From NCBI RefSeq assembly GCF_033115175.1, contig NC_084837.1:4478266-4542265 (forward strand): a stretch of DNA of 64,000 nt, in the 5' to 3' direction. Positions within the stretch are counted from its first letter, which is position 1; each line of letters opens with the position of its first letter. The stretch is from Lepus europaeus. Its lineage: Eukaryota > Chordata > Mammalia > Lagomorpha > Leporidae. This document shows positions 49,285 through 60,707 of the stretch, one piece after another. The position numbers were made by a program, and so were the translations under genes. The notes under the pieces were generated by a model. That model was not told where the DNA came from, ran no database searches, and saw nothing but the letters and a program-made list of their open reading frames with translations.

Positions 49285-50060
49285 CTTTCCTAGGGCAACC
49301 ATAAAGAATCACTAAAAACTAGGAGGCTTAAAGCAACAGCAGTCTACACCTCAGCATCTGGAGGCTACACAACTGAAAACAAGGTGGTGGCAGGTCCAAG
49401 CTCTAAGCTCTCCCTGAAGGATCTGGGGCTGGGGGTCTGCCCTACACCCTTTCAGCTAGCTTTGGGGATGTTGGCAATGCTTGGCATTCCTTGGCTTGTT
49501 GGCACACCAATCCAACCCGGGCTCCATCACAATGTGGGGTTCTCCCTATGTCTCAGTCCCTTAACTTGTCTTCCTATGAGGTATCAGTCATGTTGTATCC
49601 AACCCCCCTGGCTCACTCCAGCCTGAGCTCATTTTAACTAATGACATCTACAATGTCCCTGTTTCCAGCTGTGGCCACATTCTAACTCTTTTAAGATTTA
49701 TTTACTTGAAAGACAGAGTTACAGAGAGAGGGAGAAACAGAGAGAGAGAGAGAGAGAGCGCGAGCGAGCAGTTGTCCATCTGCTGGTTCACTCCCCAAAT
49801 GGTTGGACCTGGGCCGATGTGAAGCCAGGAGCTTCTTCCAGGTCTCTCATGCAAGTACAGGGGCCAAAGAACTTGGGCCAACTTCTGCTTTCCCAGGCCA
49901 TAGAAGAGAGCCAGATTGGAAGTGGGGCAGCTGGGACTTGAACTGGCACCCATGTGGGATGCCATCACTGCAGGCAGTGTCTTTAACCCACTGTGCCATA
50001 GTTCTGGTCCCTGTGGTCACATTCTGAGGTTCTGACAAAGACATGAATTTGGGGGTACTC
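49285..50060 (-). mobile_element. MaLR/MLT1-like LTR, split by a SINE
   Basis: The left part (ACTAGGAGGCTTAAAGCAAC) and right part (GTGGTCACATTCTGAGGTTC, then ATGAATTTGGGGG) belong to one reversed LTR. The split lies at 49684-50010. Confidence 0.65.
49684..50010 (-). repeat. Older C-repeat SINE, full length
   Basis: Reverse orientation: AAGATTTATTTACTTGAAAG ... CCCACTGTGCCATAGTTCTG. Flanked by CTGTGGCCACATTCT (49669-49683) / CTGTGGTCACATTCT (50011-50025). Confidence 0.92.
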
Positions 50061-50514
50061 TATCTGTGATGGTTACTTTCATGTCAACTTGTCTAGTTCA
50101 CAGCACCCAGATATGGGATCAGTTATCATTCTGGATGTTCCTGTGAGGGTTTTTGGGAGAGATTAATGTTTACATTGGTAGAATTTGAGTAAAGGAGTGT
50201 GCCCTCAGGATCAGGGGTGGGTTTCCTGCAATAGGTTGAAGATTTTCAAAGAAGAGCGAGTGACCCCGCAGGGTAAGAGGGAAGTTGTCAGAGACCACCA
50301 CATGGCCTGAATTCTGTTAAAGGCCTAGATTTCAGAGAGCGCTGCATGGTCTGAATTATGCTGAAGGCGTACTTGGCCAGATTACAAAGGTGATTGGTCA
50401 AGTTATATCAATGGCAAAGTCACTGGAAATGATGCTGAGGCAGCAAAGGAAATGCTGTGAGCTCTGGTCAACAGCATGTAGGACATTCGGCCCAGTTAAT
50501 AACTAGCCCCCATA

Positions 50515-50811
50515 GGGACTGGTGCCGTGGCATAGCAGGTAAAGGCACCATCTGCAGTGCCATCATCTCAGATGGGCACTGGTTCAAGTCCCAGCTGCTC
50601 CATCTCTGATCCAGCCTTATGCAATGGCCTGGGAAAGCAGTGGAAGATGACTCAAGTGCTTGGGCCCTTGTACCTGTGTGGGAGACCTGGAAGAAGCTCC
50701 TAGCTTTGGATCAGCCCAGCTCTGGCCACTGTCGCCATTTGGGGAGTGGACCAGCAGATGGAAGACCTCTCTCTCTAACTCTGCCTTTCAGATAAATAAA
50801 TTTAAAAAAAT
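50515..50811 (+). repeat. Older C-repeat SINE, full length
   Basis: It runs from GGGACTGGTGCCGTGGCATA to CCTTTCAGATAAATAAATTT. Flanks too eroded for a firm duplication. Confidence 0.88.
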
Positions 50812-50980
50812 TAGTCTCCCTCAAGATTTGCACATTGTGATAGTTCTTTTAATCCTAGCTTCTAAGCAAACAACTCCTTGTAAACATTGAAACTCCTCAT
50901 TGTTCCCTGTTTCACTATGTGTAAACTCCTTCATCCTGAAATCCTGTTTCCACAAAACTGCACATTTTTATGATTAATGA

Positions 50981-51025
50981 ATCATATAATTGATAATCAT
51001 ATAATTGATAATCATATAATTGATA
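50981..51025. repeat. 15-bp minisatellite, three perfect copies
   Basis: ATCATATAATTGATA repeats at 50981, 50996 and 51011 without a mismatch. Confidence 0.95.
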
Positions 51026-51395
51026 ATAAATACTTAGAGTAACCAGACATCTGGGCCTGTGCTGCTGCCTCCACCTTGGCAGTGGACAGTGTCCCCTTGT
51101 TTCCCCTACATTAATATCTCTAGTCTGAGTCTGCTCCCTTAACCCATGCGACACCGCTCCTCTTTCAGTTTAACCTGACACCCTGCTGTGCTGGATGCAG
51201 CAGGAAGTTGGCCAGTAAATGGCTTTAGGACCTGGACTGCAGTACCAGCTGTTCCCGGGTTTCCTGGCTGCTGACCCATGCTGTGGCATTGGGAGTTGTC
51301 AGGCATTATGATCACCTAAGCCCACTCCGTATGGCAATTCGACATGTTTATCTTATTTTTTCTATTTCTCTGGAGAACACTGGCAAATATACTAT

Positions 51396-51684
51396 CCAAT
51401 CCAGCAAAAACTTATATATGAAGTATATAGAAGGTATTCCATGGAAAAGTGTGCATTATCTCCTTGTGTTCTATAAGAGGAGACAGCATATAGGCACTTA
51501 GATTTCTGAAGAATACAGTAATTTAATGAGTTTGGCATAATCCTGCTTGTTGTGAAGTTTGAATGGCTGGGTTGTCCATGGGATTCAAATTATTATGGGG
51601 TGGCAACTGCGGGCTATGATGGGGTGTAGCTCATAAAAGAGGTTCTTATTATGTGTTTTTTTTCTTTCCTGATTTGCCCATTTT
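51396..51684. other. Intergenic DNA
   Basis: Nothing recognised. Confidence 0.3.
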
Positions 51685-51800
51685 AAGTTTTAATAATTTT
51701 ATTATATATTTATGGGATACAATGTGGTATTTCAATACATGTGTAAAATGTATAATGATCAAATCAGAATGATTGGCATTTCTATGACACTAGACTATAT
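51685..51800 (-). mobile_element. Old L1 3' UTR fragment
   Basis: TTTATGGGATACAATGTGGT, ATACATGTGTAAAATGTATA and ATGATCAAATCAGAATGATT resemble a phrase common in old L1 3' ends. Orientation is uncertain. Confidence 0.45.
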
Positions 51801-52314
51801 CATTTCCCAAAGTACAGTCTTTTAACCCGTGGAGGAGGGGGTCTCTGAGTTCCTTCAGGGGGCCCAAAAAATAAACATTATTATTGTAGTGATACTAAGA
51901 TTTTTTTGGCTCTTTCACTGTATTGGAATTTAAACTGATAGCACAAAAATCTATGATGGGTAAAACTGATGTAAGCTAACAGAACTATAAACAATTTCCC
52001 TTATGCAATAAAAATGATCAATTATATTTTGTGACAAAATTTTATTTTGGCAGCAAAATTGAAAATTTACTTATAGAATATCTGTCCATATCCAAGTATA
52101 ATTATTGTCTTCAGGACAAATATGTGTGTGGCTATTTGAGTTGTTAGCTAAACTAACCACTTTTTGTCATAGAATATAATTTTTTTTAAAGCATGACTAA
52201 CAAAGTATAATTATTCAGGCTTGGATATTTGTATTATGTTTTCTTGAAAGTAAATGAGGTGAGCCTGTTACCTAAAGTATTTGTTGTGAATGATAAAATA
52301 TGAACTTTCAAGAG
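51801..52314. other. AT-rich intergenic DNA
   Basis: Nothing firm. The stretch near 51830-51880 may be an old repeat. Confidence 0.3.
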
Positions 52315-53181
52315 AAATGGGAGGGGGAACAAGATGGCAGTACAGCAACATCATGTTCTGACTCACACAAAGCAAAATAGTTAATAAAGAGGATACAAGC
52401 TGGTGTCAGAACCATGAGAATTTCATGCTGAGGAGTCCAATGGAGACTGGGCCAGTCCACACTGAGGGAGCAAAAAAGAAAGGGAAGTAGTGGAGGTGTG
52501 GTGGAGAAGCAGAACAGGGAGACAGATACCACCACCTGTTCAGCCGACCAGATGAGACACAAGGTTGCAAGTCTGCAGAGCTGCAGATAGCAGTGAGTGG
52601 GGAGCCTGGAAAACTGTGATTGAAGGTCAAAGTGGGAAGAACAGGGGAACAAATGGAGAGGTCATGCATACCCCTGTCCATTTATGTCTTCCCCCCTCCG
52701 CTCAACTGGACATACAGCTGGCAGAGAGAAGCCATATTGTTTGTTTACACCTTAGAATGTAAACAGGAGGCTACCATATTTGCCTCCCATGCACACGTCC
52801 ATGGGCCACTTCACCACACCCCCAACATGGGAACGAGTATCAGAGCATTTCAGAATAATTTCCCCCTACCACACAAGCCATACAACAAGGAGAAATCCTA
52901 AATATTGAAATCTCAAGCTGTTCTATGCACCAGTAAGAAATGAGCTCAGCCCCAGTGGGCAGGGATTAGTACACCAGAGCTCTCATACCTACACCCATCA
53001 CGATCAAGAAGCAAGCAGGGCTCCCAGAGGCGGGGTGCATGCTTCCACTTGCAATGCACAGACACATAGCAGCTCATAGCAGAGGGAAAATCTCACCACA
53101 AGCACCAAGACACACGTTAAAGAGAAAAGCAAACATAAATGCCAAAAAACAAGGGAAGAAAATAAGAACAAGGAAGACACT

Positions 53182-54060
53182 ATGAGCCCTCCAGAGGAAA
53201 ACTACAACTCCTCAATAATAGAAGTTGAAGAAGAAATTGAGGATATGCCAGAAATGGAATGCAGAAAATTAACTGTCAGATTACTTAGAAGCAATCAGAA
53301 ATAAATTCACGATCTAAATGAAAACTGTTCCCAAGAAATTGAGATATTAAAGAGAAGTCAGAAGGAAATACTCAAAATGAAGAATTCAATAGATCAAACA
53401 AAAATGCAGTGGAAAGCCTTAACAATACAATAAGTGAGAAGAAAGAATATCAGAAGTAGCAAACAAATTTCTGGCAATAGTACAGTCAGATCAAATGCAA
53501 GAAGAAGAAATTAGAAAATTAAAATCATGGTTGGAGATCTACAAGATTCTATCAAACTATCCAACATATAGATCATAGAAATTCCAGAAGGTGTGGAAAG
53601 AGAGAAAGGATTAGAAGGCATTCTTAATGAAATAAAAACAAAACTTCCCCAATCTGAAGAAAGAGGCATCCAAGAGCACAGAACTCCATCAGACATGATA
53701 AGATCTTCATCTCAACACATTGTAGCAAAGCTCTCCTCTGTAGCACATAAAGAAAAGATCTTAAAATATGCACAAGAGAAATGACAAATCACATTCAGAG
53801 GAAACACAATTAGACTCACTCCAGATTCTCATCACAAACCCCACAGGCAAGGAGAGAATGGCAAGACATATTCAAAGTCCTAAGAGAAAAAACTGCCAAC
53901 CTAGACTATTGTACCCTGCAAAATTCTCATTTATGAATGAAGGAGAAATGTGGATCTTCCACAGAAAACAGAAATTGAAAGAATTTGTAGCTATCCGCCC
54001 AGCCCTATGAAAGATGTCAAGGAGCAACATAGAAACAGGAACATCACTAAAAAAGTAGAT
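53182..54060 (+). pseudogene. L1 ORF1 (RNA-binding chaperone) remnant
   Basis: It starts ATGAGCCCTCCAGAGG (MSPPEENY...), with the acidic N-terminal segment EVEEEIEDMPEMECRKL shared with the L1 at 62890 and a stop after about 40 codons. Later frames give the RRM-type part (SQHIVAKLSSVAHKEKILKY, about 53700-53780) and the C-terminal domain (LYPAKFSFMNEGEMWIF, about 53908-53958). Several frameshifts separate them, so no ORF1 protein can be made. Confidence 0.8.
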
Positions 54061-54134
54061 GAACACAGAAAATGACCCTGAAAAAGTACAAATGAAATCT
54101 AAAATAGATAAGCAGAACTATTTATGGAAATATG

Positions 54135-56710
54135 GCAGAGCAGAGTCGGTTCTTAACAATATTCACACTGAATGTAAATGGTCTCAATCCCCAGTTAAAA
54201 GCTACAGACTGGAAGAATGGATTTAAAAACAAAACCCATCTATTTGCTGCCTACAAGGAATACATATTACCAACAAAGATGCATGCAGACTGAAAGTGAA
54301 AGGATGAAAAAGATAATCCATGCTAACAGAAACCAAAAAAGAGCTGGTACGGCCATCCGAATATCAGAAAAAATAGACTTCAAGACAAAAACTACTAAAA
54401 GAGGCAAAGTAGAACACTATATAATGATTAAAGGATAAATTCAACAGGAAGATGTGACTATTATAAATGTATATACTCCTAAATACAGGGCACTTGGCTA
54501 CTTAAGCCATTTAAAGGGAGATACAGACTCAAATACAATAGTAATTGGTGACTTTAATACCCCACTTTCAACAATGGACAGATCAGCAAGAAAGAAAATC
54601 AACAAGGAAACTACAGATTTAATCGACACTATAGACCAAATAGACCTAGCAGATATCTACAGAGCCTTCCAACCTACAGCCACAGAGTACACATTTTTCT
54701 CTGTGGTACATGGAACTTTCTCTAGGATTGACCACATGCTATGCCATAAAGCAAGTCTTAGTAAATTCAAAAAAATCGAAATCATACCATGCATGTTCTC
54801 GGGCCACAACGCAATGAAGCTGGAAATCACCAAGTCAAGAATCTCTACATCATATGCAAACACATGGAGAATGAACAACATGTTCCTGAATGAAAAATTG
54901 TTGATAGAAGAAATCAAAAAACTTCTGGAAACAAATAAAGATGACAATACAACATAACAAATTTTGTAGGATATAGTGAAAGCAGTGTTAAGAGGGAAGT
55001 TTATAGCAATTGGTGCCTACATTAAGAAACTTGAAAGGCACCAAATAAATGAACTATCTATGTACCTCAAGAATCTAGAAAAACAACAGCAAACCAGTAG
55101 AAAAAAATAAATAATTGAAATTAGAGAAGAATTCAACAAAATTGAAATAAAAAACAAAAAAGAAATACCAAAGATCAGCAAAATGAAGAGCTGGTATTGT
55201 GAAAAAAATAAAATTGACACACCATTGGTCCAACTAACCAAAAAAAGGGATAGAAGTCCCAAATCAATAAAATTAGAGATGAAAAATGAAATGTAACAAC
55301 AGATACCACAGAAATGAAAAGAATCATCAGAAATTATTACTAAGAACTTAATGCTAAAAGACTTGGAAACCTAGAAGAAATGGATAGATTCCCAGACACA
55401 TACAACCTACCTAAACTGAGTCATGAAGACAAAGCCTAAACAGACCCATAACCAAGACAGAAATTGAATCAGTAATAAAGACCCTCCCAACAAAGAAAAG
55501 CCCAGGACTGCATAGCTTCACTGCTGAAATTCTACCAGACATTTTAAGAACTAATTACAATTCTTCTCAAGTTTCTCTAAACAATTAAGAGGGAGGGAAT
55601 CCTCTCAAACTCTTTCTATGAAGCCAGCATCACCTTAATTTGTAAATCCAGAAAACAAGCAACAGAGAAAGAGAATTACAGACCAATTTCCCTGATGAAC
55701 ATAGATGCAAACTTCCTCAAGCAAATAATAGCCAATCTAAGCCAAAAACACATCAGGAAGATCATTCACCTGGACCAAGTAGGATTTATCCCTGGTATTC
55801 AGGGACGATTCAGTATTTGCAAATCGATCAATGTGATATATTACATTAACAAATTGAAGAACAAAAACCATATGACTATCTCAATAGAAAAAAAGAAAGC
55901 ATTTGATGAAATACAACTCCTTTTCCTGATAAAAACTCCAAGTAATTTAGGTTTAGAAGGAACATTCCTCAACACAATCAAAAATTTATGACAAATCCAT
56001 GGTCAGCATTATTGAATTGGGAAAAGTTGGAGGCATTCCCACCGAGATCCAGAACCAAAGGTATCCACTCTCACCATTGCTATTCAGTATAGTCCTGGAA
56101 GTTTTATCCAGAGCCATCTGGCAAGAGAAAAAAATCAAAGGATTCAAATCAGTAAAGATGAAATCAAACTGTCCCTATTTACAAATAATTTGATTCTATA
56201 TATAGGGAACCCCCCAAAAAAACTCCACTAAGAGACTAGTGGAACTCATAGAAGAGTTTGGTAAAATAGCAAGATATAAAGTTAACACAGCAAAAACAAT
56301 AGTATAACAGACAATGCCATGGCTGAGAAAGAACTTCTAGGATCAAAACCATTCACAATAGCCACTAAAAAAAAAAAAATCAAATACTTTAGAATAAATT
56401 TAACCAAGGATGTCAATGATCTCTATGATGAGAATTACAAAACTTTAAAGAAAGAAATGGAAGAAGACATACAAAAATGGAAAAACTCCCATGTTCATGG
56501 ATTAGAAGGATCAATATCGTCAAAATGTACCTTCCTCTGCAAATAATTCACAGATTCAATGCAATACCAATCAGAATACCAAAGACATTCTCCTCAAATC
56601 TAGTGAAAATGCTATAATTCATTTGGAAATGCAGGAGACCTCAAATTGCTAAAGCAATCTTATACAGCAAAACAAATCCTGAGGCATCACAATACCAGAT
56701 TTAAAGACAC
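54135..56710 (+). pseudogene. L1 ORF2 (endonuclease/reverse transcriptase) remnant
   Basis: The endonuclease part keeps IGDFNTPLS (about 54544-54570) and SRIDHML, but the SDH motif reads FSGHNAM, so the aspartate is lost. A 167-codon open piece (54454-54957) is the longest intact stretch. The RT part shows [18 protein letters not shown] near 55755-55810. FADD has become FTNN at 56178-56189, removing both catalytic aspartates. Many stops and frameshifts. Dead on sequence grounds alone. Confidence 0.85.
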
Positions 56711-57535
56711 ATTACAAGGCAGTTATAATCCAAACAGCCCGGTATTGGTACAAAAACAGATGGACAGACCAATGGAACAGAATAGAAATTCTAGAAATCA
56801 ATCCAATCCTACCAGAGGACCTAGCCATCCCACTCCTCAAAATTTACCCAAGGGGAATGAAATCAGCAAAAGGCTTATCAACACCTCCATGTTTATTGCT
56901 GCTCAATTCACAAATGCTAAGACATGGAATCATACTAAATGCCTGTCAGTGGAAGACTGGATAAAGAAATTACAGGATATTTACCCTCTAGAGTGCTACA
57001 TAATGGTAAAAAAAATTAAATCTGGGATGAATCTGGAAAACATCATACTTAGTGAAATAAGCCAAATACCATTATTCTCCCTGCTCTGTGATAACTAGCA
57101 GAGCACCTACACGGAAACCTGTAGAAGTGAAATTGACACTATGAGAAGCAATGACTTGAACAGTCCTTGTCTTGACTGTCAAGGAACAGTTTATTATATT
57201 TATTTTTTTCCACTTAATACCATTGGTTGAACTTTTACATAACATAGAATTAATCATATGCATATAAAGTCAATTGAAAATAGATCCCAGTAAAAAAAGA
57301 ATTGGAATAGGAGAGGGAAGAGCTGTAGAGTTCAGCACACATTCTCGTGGACTTACCCCAAAGGGTAAGCTAAAAATTTGCCATGGGACTGCAAATCCCA
57401 TTAAGCTGGGTGATACTAATGCCATCTTATGTGATAAAGTGATATTAGTGTGTAATTGATCATATAAATATGATTGTCAAAGGGATCACATAAATAAGAC
57501 CAAGTATCTGCTAATAACAATAGATAGAATTAAAA

Positions 57536-58351
57536 GGGAGAAATTATTTGCAAACTACACAACCGATAAAGGACTAACAACTAGAATCTATAAAATGATT
57601 AAGAAACTCCACAACAACAAAAGAAACCACCCAATAAAAAGATGGGCCGAGGACCTTAACAGATATTTTTCAAAAGAGGAAATCCAAATGGCCAACAGAA
57701 ACGTGAAAAAATGCTCAGGATCTCTAGCCATCAGGGAAATGCAAATCAAAACCACAATGACGTTTCACCTCACCCCAGTTAGAGAGGCCCTCATACAGAA
57801 ATCAACAAACAACAAATGCTGGAGAGGATGTGGGGAAAAGGGCACCCTAACCCACTGTTGGTGGGAATATAAACTGGTAGAGCCACTGTGGAAAACAGTA
57901 TGGAGATACCTCAAAAACCTGAATATAGACCTACTGTTTGACCCAGCCATCCCACTACTGGGAATTTACCCAAGGGAAATGAAATAAGTAAACAAAAGAA
58001 CTATCTGCACTTCCATATTTATAACAGCTCAATTCACAACAGCTAAGACATGGAAGCAACCTAAATGTCCATCAACCGAAGACTAGATAAAGAAATTGTG
58101 GGATACGTACACTATGGAATACTACACAGCAGTAAAAAAGGATGAAATCAATTTTGCTTCTATAGTTTTCATTTTAGCTGCACTATTAATTATCCCAAAT
58201 CAGGGAAAACATATGGTGTTTTTCTCTTTGTGACTGGGTTATTTCACTAAGTATGATGTTTTCCAGCTTGCTCCATTTTGTTGCAAAGGACCAGATTTCA
58301 TCCTTTTTTACTGCTGTGTAGTATTCCATAGTGTACATATCCCACAATTCT
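57536..58351 (+). mobile_element. L1 ORF2 C-terminal piece ending in a fold-back inversion
   Basis: The ORF2 C-terminus (GCTCAGGATCTCTAGCCATC ... CCAGCCATCCCACTACTGGG) runs to 58149. The next stretch, 58150-58351, is the reverse complement of the same L1 region (ORF2 end plus start of 3' UTR). The 59-base segment 58091-58149 and the 58-base segment 58294-58351 are near-perfect inverted copies. A 130-codon open piece (57595-57987) survives. Confidence 0.85.
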
Positions 58352-59235
58352 TATGGGTTTGGAGCCCCATGATGAGTTCTTAGGTTGTACCCATAAGAAT
58401 GGGAGGTATAAACACCATCTTCACTGTCACAGTGATCATATTAAATGTTAAAGGCAACAGATAGGTGGGTCTAAATTTAAAAAAAGAGATATAAATAACA
58501 TCAAGTACCCAGTAAAAATAATATAATTAAAAAAGCAAGGAAGGACCAACATGGGAAGCAGGCCACACAGCAGCCTCCTAGCATGACTTTGGCAGTAAAT
58601 AACATTCTGACCTCAGAATCAACCCATAAGGCTTCCAGGTTGGGCTGAAAGGCCTGCAAGAGCATTTCAGGCATGGAAAGACAAGACTCTGTGGGAAAAA
58701 AAAATCCTGCACAGAGGATCTCTGTGAGACCTCAGAGGGAAGAAAGGGCCATCAAAGAAGGAGACAGTCTTCTCTGAAGGGAGAAGAGAATGCCCACTTT
58801 GCTTTTGGCTGTGTCCAAATACTGACAGAATCTATGGTCACAAAAATCTTCCATAGCCTTGATAGCCAATGACGAGAGCCTCAGATGATCACTGACGTCA
58901 TAAAAAAAGTGTCAATTGCTAAAGAATAACAGTAGTCACTGTGCACTTGCTCCCCAGGTAGGACCTCTGTCCCTATTGAATTGTAATACAAGAATTGACT
59001 ACAAATTCTCTCCCCAAACTGTACTCTATATATTGTGTGTGGGTGTGGGGGCAAATTGTTGAAACCCTATGATTAGCAGAGAGTTGGCCCTCTGTATATA
59101 GTCATACTGAAAATGATCCATAATGAAGAAGGAGATGGGAGAGAGAATGGGAGGTGGGGTGGAAGTTGGATGGGGGACATGGGAGAAATATTCCTAAAGT
59201 TGTATCTATGTAAAAATGCATTCATTAAATAAAAA
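58352..59235 (+). mobile_element. L1 3' UTR, first copy
   Basis: The 3' UTR continues in plus orientation (CACCATCTTCACTGTCACAG; CCAACATGGGAAGCAGGCCA) to a G-rich tract (59126-59185) and TTCATTAAATAAAAATAAAA. It matches the long 3' UTR at 18298-19350 at the words CTTCCATAGCCTTG and GTCACTGTGCACTTGCTCC. Confidence 0.85.
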
Positions 59236-59314
59236 TAAAAATTAAAAAAATCCAAAAAATAAAAAATCCAAAAAGAAAAGAATCAGGAATAAAGATATAC
59301 TTATCCAAAAAACA

Positions 59315-60045
59315 AACAACAAAGAATTAAAAGGGAGAAAATGTTCCAACATGGGAAGCAGTCCACACAGCAGATTCATAGAATGAAAACAGCACTCTGA
59401 CCTCAGAATCAGCCCTTAAGGCATTCAGATCTGGCTGAAAAGCCTATGAGAGCATTTCAGGCATGGAAAGTCAAGACACTGTGACAAAAAATTTTCTACA
59501 TGAAGGATCTCTGTGAGTGAGAACCCAGTGGAAAGAAGGGGCCATCAAAGATGGACGTACTTTTCTCTGATTGGAGAAGAGAACTTCCACTTTGCTTATA
59601 GCCCTTTCTAAATAATGGAGTTTGTGGACTCAAAAGGCTTTAATAGCCTTGGCAGCACATGACAAGAGCCGCCTCAGGCAATCACTGACCTCATAAATAA
59701 GAGTGTTAATTGTTAAAACAACAATTTGTTTCACTATGCACTTACTCCCCACGTAGGACCTCTGTTCTTAAAGAGTTGTACCATGAGAATTAATTGCAAA
59801 AGTTGTTCTCAAACAGTACTTCATACTTTGTGTGTGTGAGAGAGTGAAGATTGTTAAAATCTTTACTTAGTATAGAGTTGTTCTTCTGTATATAAAGTTA
59901 ATTACAAACAAATCTTAATGAAGAATGGAATGGGAGAGGAGTAGGAGGCGAGATGGGAGTTGGGGTGGATATGAGGGGAAGAACCACTTTATTCCTAAAC
60001 CTGTACCTATGGAATTTGTATTCATTAAATAAAGGCCTTCTTTAA
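59315..60045 (+). mobile_element. L1 3' UTR, second copy in tandem
   Basis: After an A-rich joint, the same 3' UTR begins again (GAATTAAAAGGGAGAAAATG; CCAACATGGGAAGCAGTCCA) and ends CATTAAATAAAGG. It is collinear with 58500-59235 and clearly related, but with many substitutions, so it is a second L1 end and not a recent duplication. Confidence 0.85.
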
Positions 60046-60687
60046 AAAAAGAGACAGACAAAATGGGATGTAGAGACTTGCTTCTGCCACTGTGGGCTGA
60101 GAAGCTCCTTGATGACATTTGTGGTGATGTTAAAGGATCACGATTGTACTTGCATACAAAACATGTCAAGATCAGAAGTTTCGTCTATCTCACTGAACCA
60201 ATGTTTTCCAAAAGACTAAAGCAATATGTTATAAAAATGACAGATAAAAATATAAATTTAAAATAAAATGTAAAGAAATAGATTTTAATGCTCAAAGTTC
60301 CAGATTCTACCTTGTAACTCACTTTTATCAATTGTGAGGCTTTGCTGTCCATAAATCCAACAGACTATGTCTCCCTTTCCTAACCATGCATCTGGGAAAG
60401 ACCAGACTTTCTTCAGATACTTGAATCAAAGCAATGTATTATCAAATAATTTAAACAGAAGCAGACATCCACTCTCTTGAATTAAGCCAGACATGAAAGA
60501 TAATTGCAAAACTTATAAAGTAATACTACTTTTCTCACCAATCATGTGAAAATATTGTTGTTAAATTCTCTTTTGATTTTAATGTATATGCTTATTAATT
60601 TTAAGTTAATTACTTTTTAAAATTCTTAGTTTTATTTCTCAAGATATTAACTATTGATAGATATGATCCCCATAAGCAAAGTTTCTT
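60046..60687. other. AT-rich intergenic DNA
   Basis: No repeat recognised. It ends at the target site of the ESD retrocopy. Confidence 0.35.
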
Positions 60688-60707
60688 TAGGGTTCTAAAT
60701 AATTTTT
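60688..60707. repeat. Target-site duplication, left copy (ESD retrocopy)
   Basis: TAGGGTTCTAAATAATTTTT, identical to 61778-61797. It is followed by only three more T before ESD 3' UTR sequence, so the A tail is short or eroded. Confidence 0.9.

Larger units (their letters stand above)
50068..51395 (+). mobile_element. MLT2-like ERVL LTR, interrupted
   Basis: The start has GATGGTTACTTTCATGTCAA, CACCCAGATATGGG and CTGTGAGGGTTTTTGGGAGA. The end has CTATTTCTCTGGAGAACACT near 51360. These are the opening and closing phrases of MLT2 LTRs. The interior holds a SINE (50515-50811), a minisatellite (50981-51025) and unrelated sequence. Confidence 0.5.
52315..57535 (+). mobile_element. L1 with 5' UTR, broken ORF1 and ORF2, and part of 3' UTR
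   Basis: The start GGGGGAACAAGATGGCAGTA carries the AAGATGGC motif of L1 5' ends. ORF1 lies at 53182-54060 and ORF2 starts near 54135. ORF2 loses sequence near 56805, jumping from the post-RT region to the C-terminal phrase GACCTAGCCATCCCACTCCT. From about 57080 it reads 3' UTR of the type at 22540. At about 57535 ORF2 sequence resumes, which is out of order and suggests a second element or a rearrangement. It has the most complete gene order of any L1 in the window. Confidence 0.88.

Noticed and set aside
50981..51025. Possible CRISPR-like direct repeats
   Set aside because: Repeats are directly adjacent with no spacers, and the genome is mammalian.
53160..54960. Possible host protein-coding locus from several open frames in a row
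   Set aside because: Motifs belong to L1 ORF1 and ORF2, with broken frames and lost catalytic residues.
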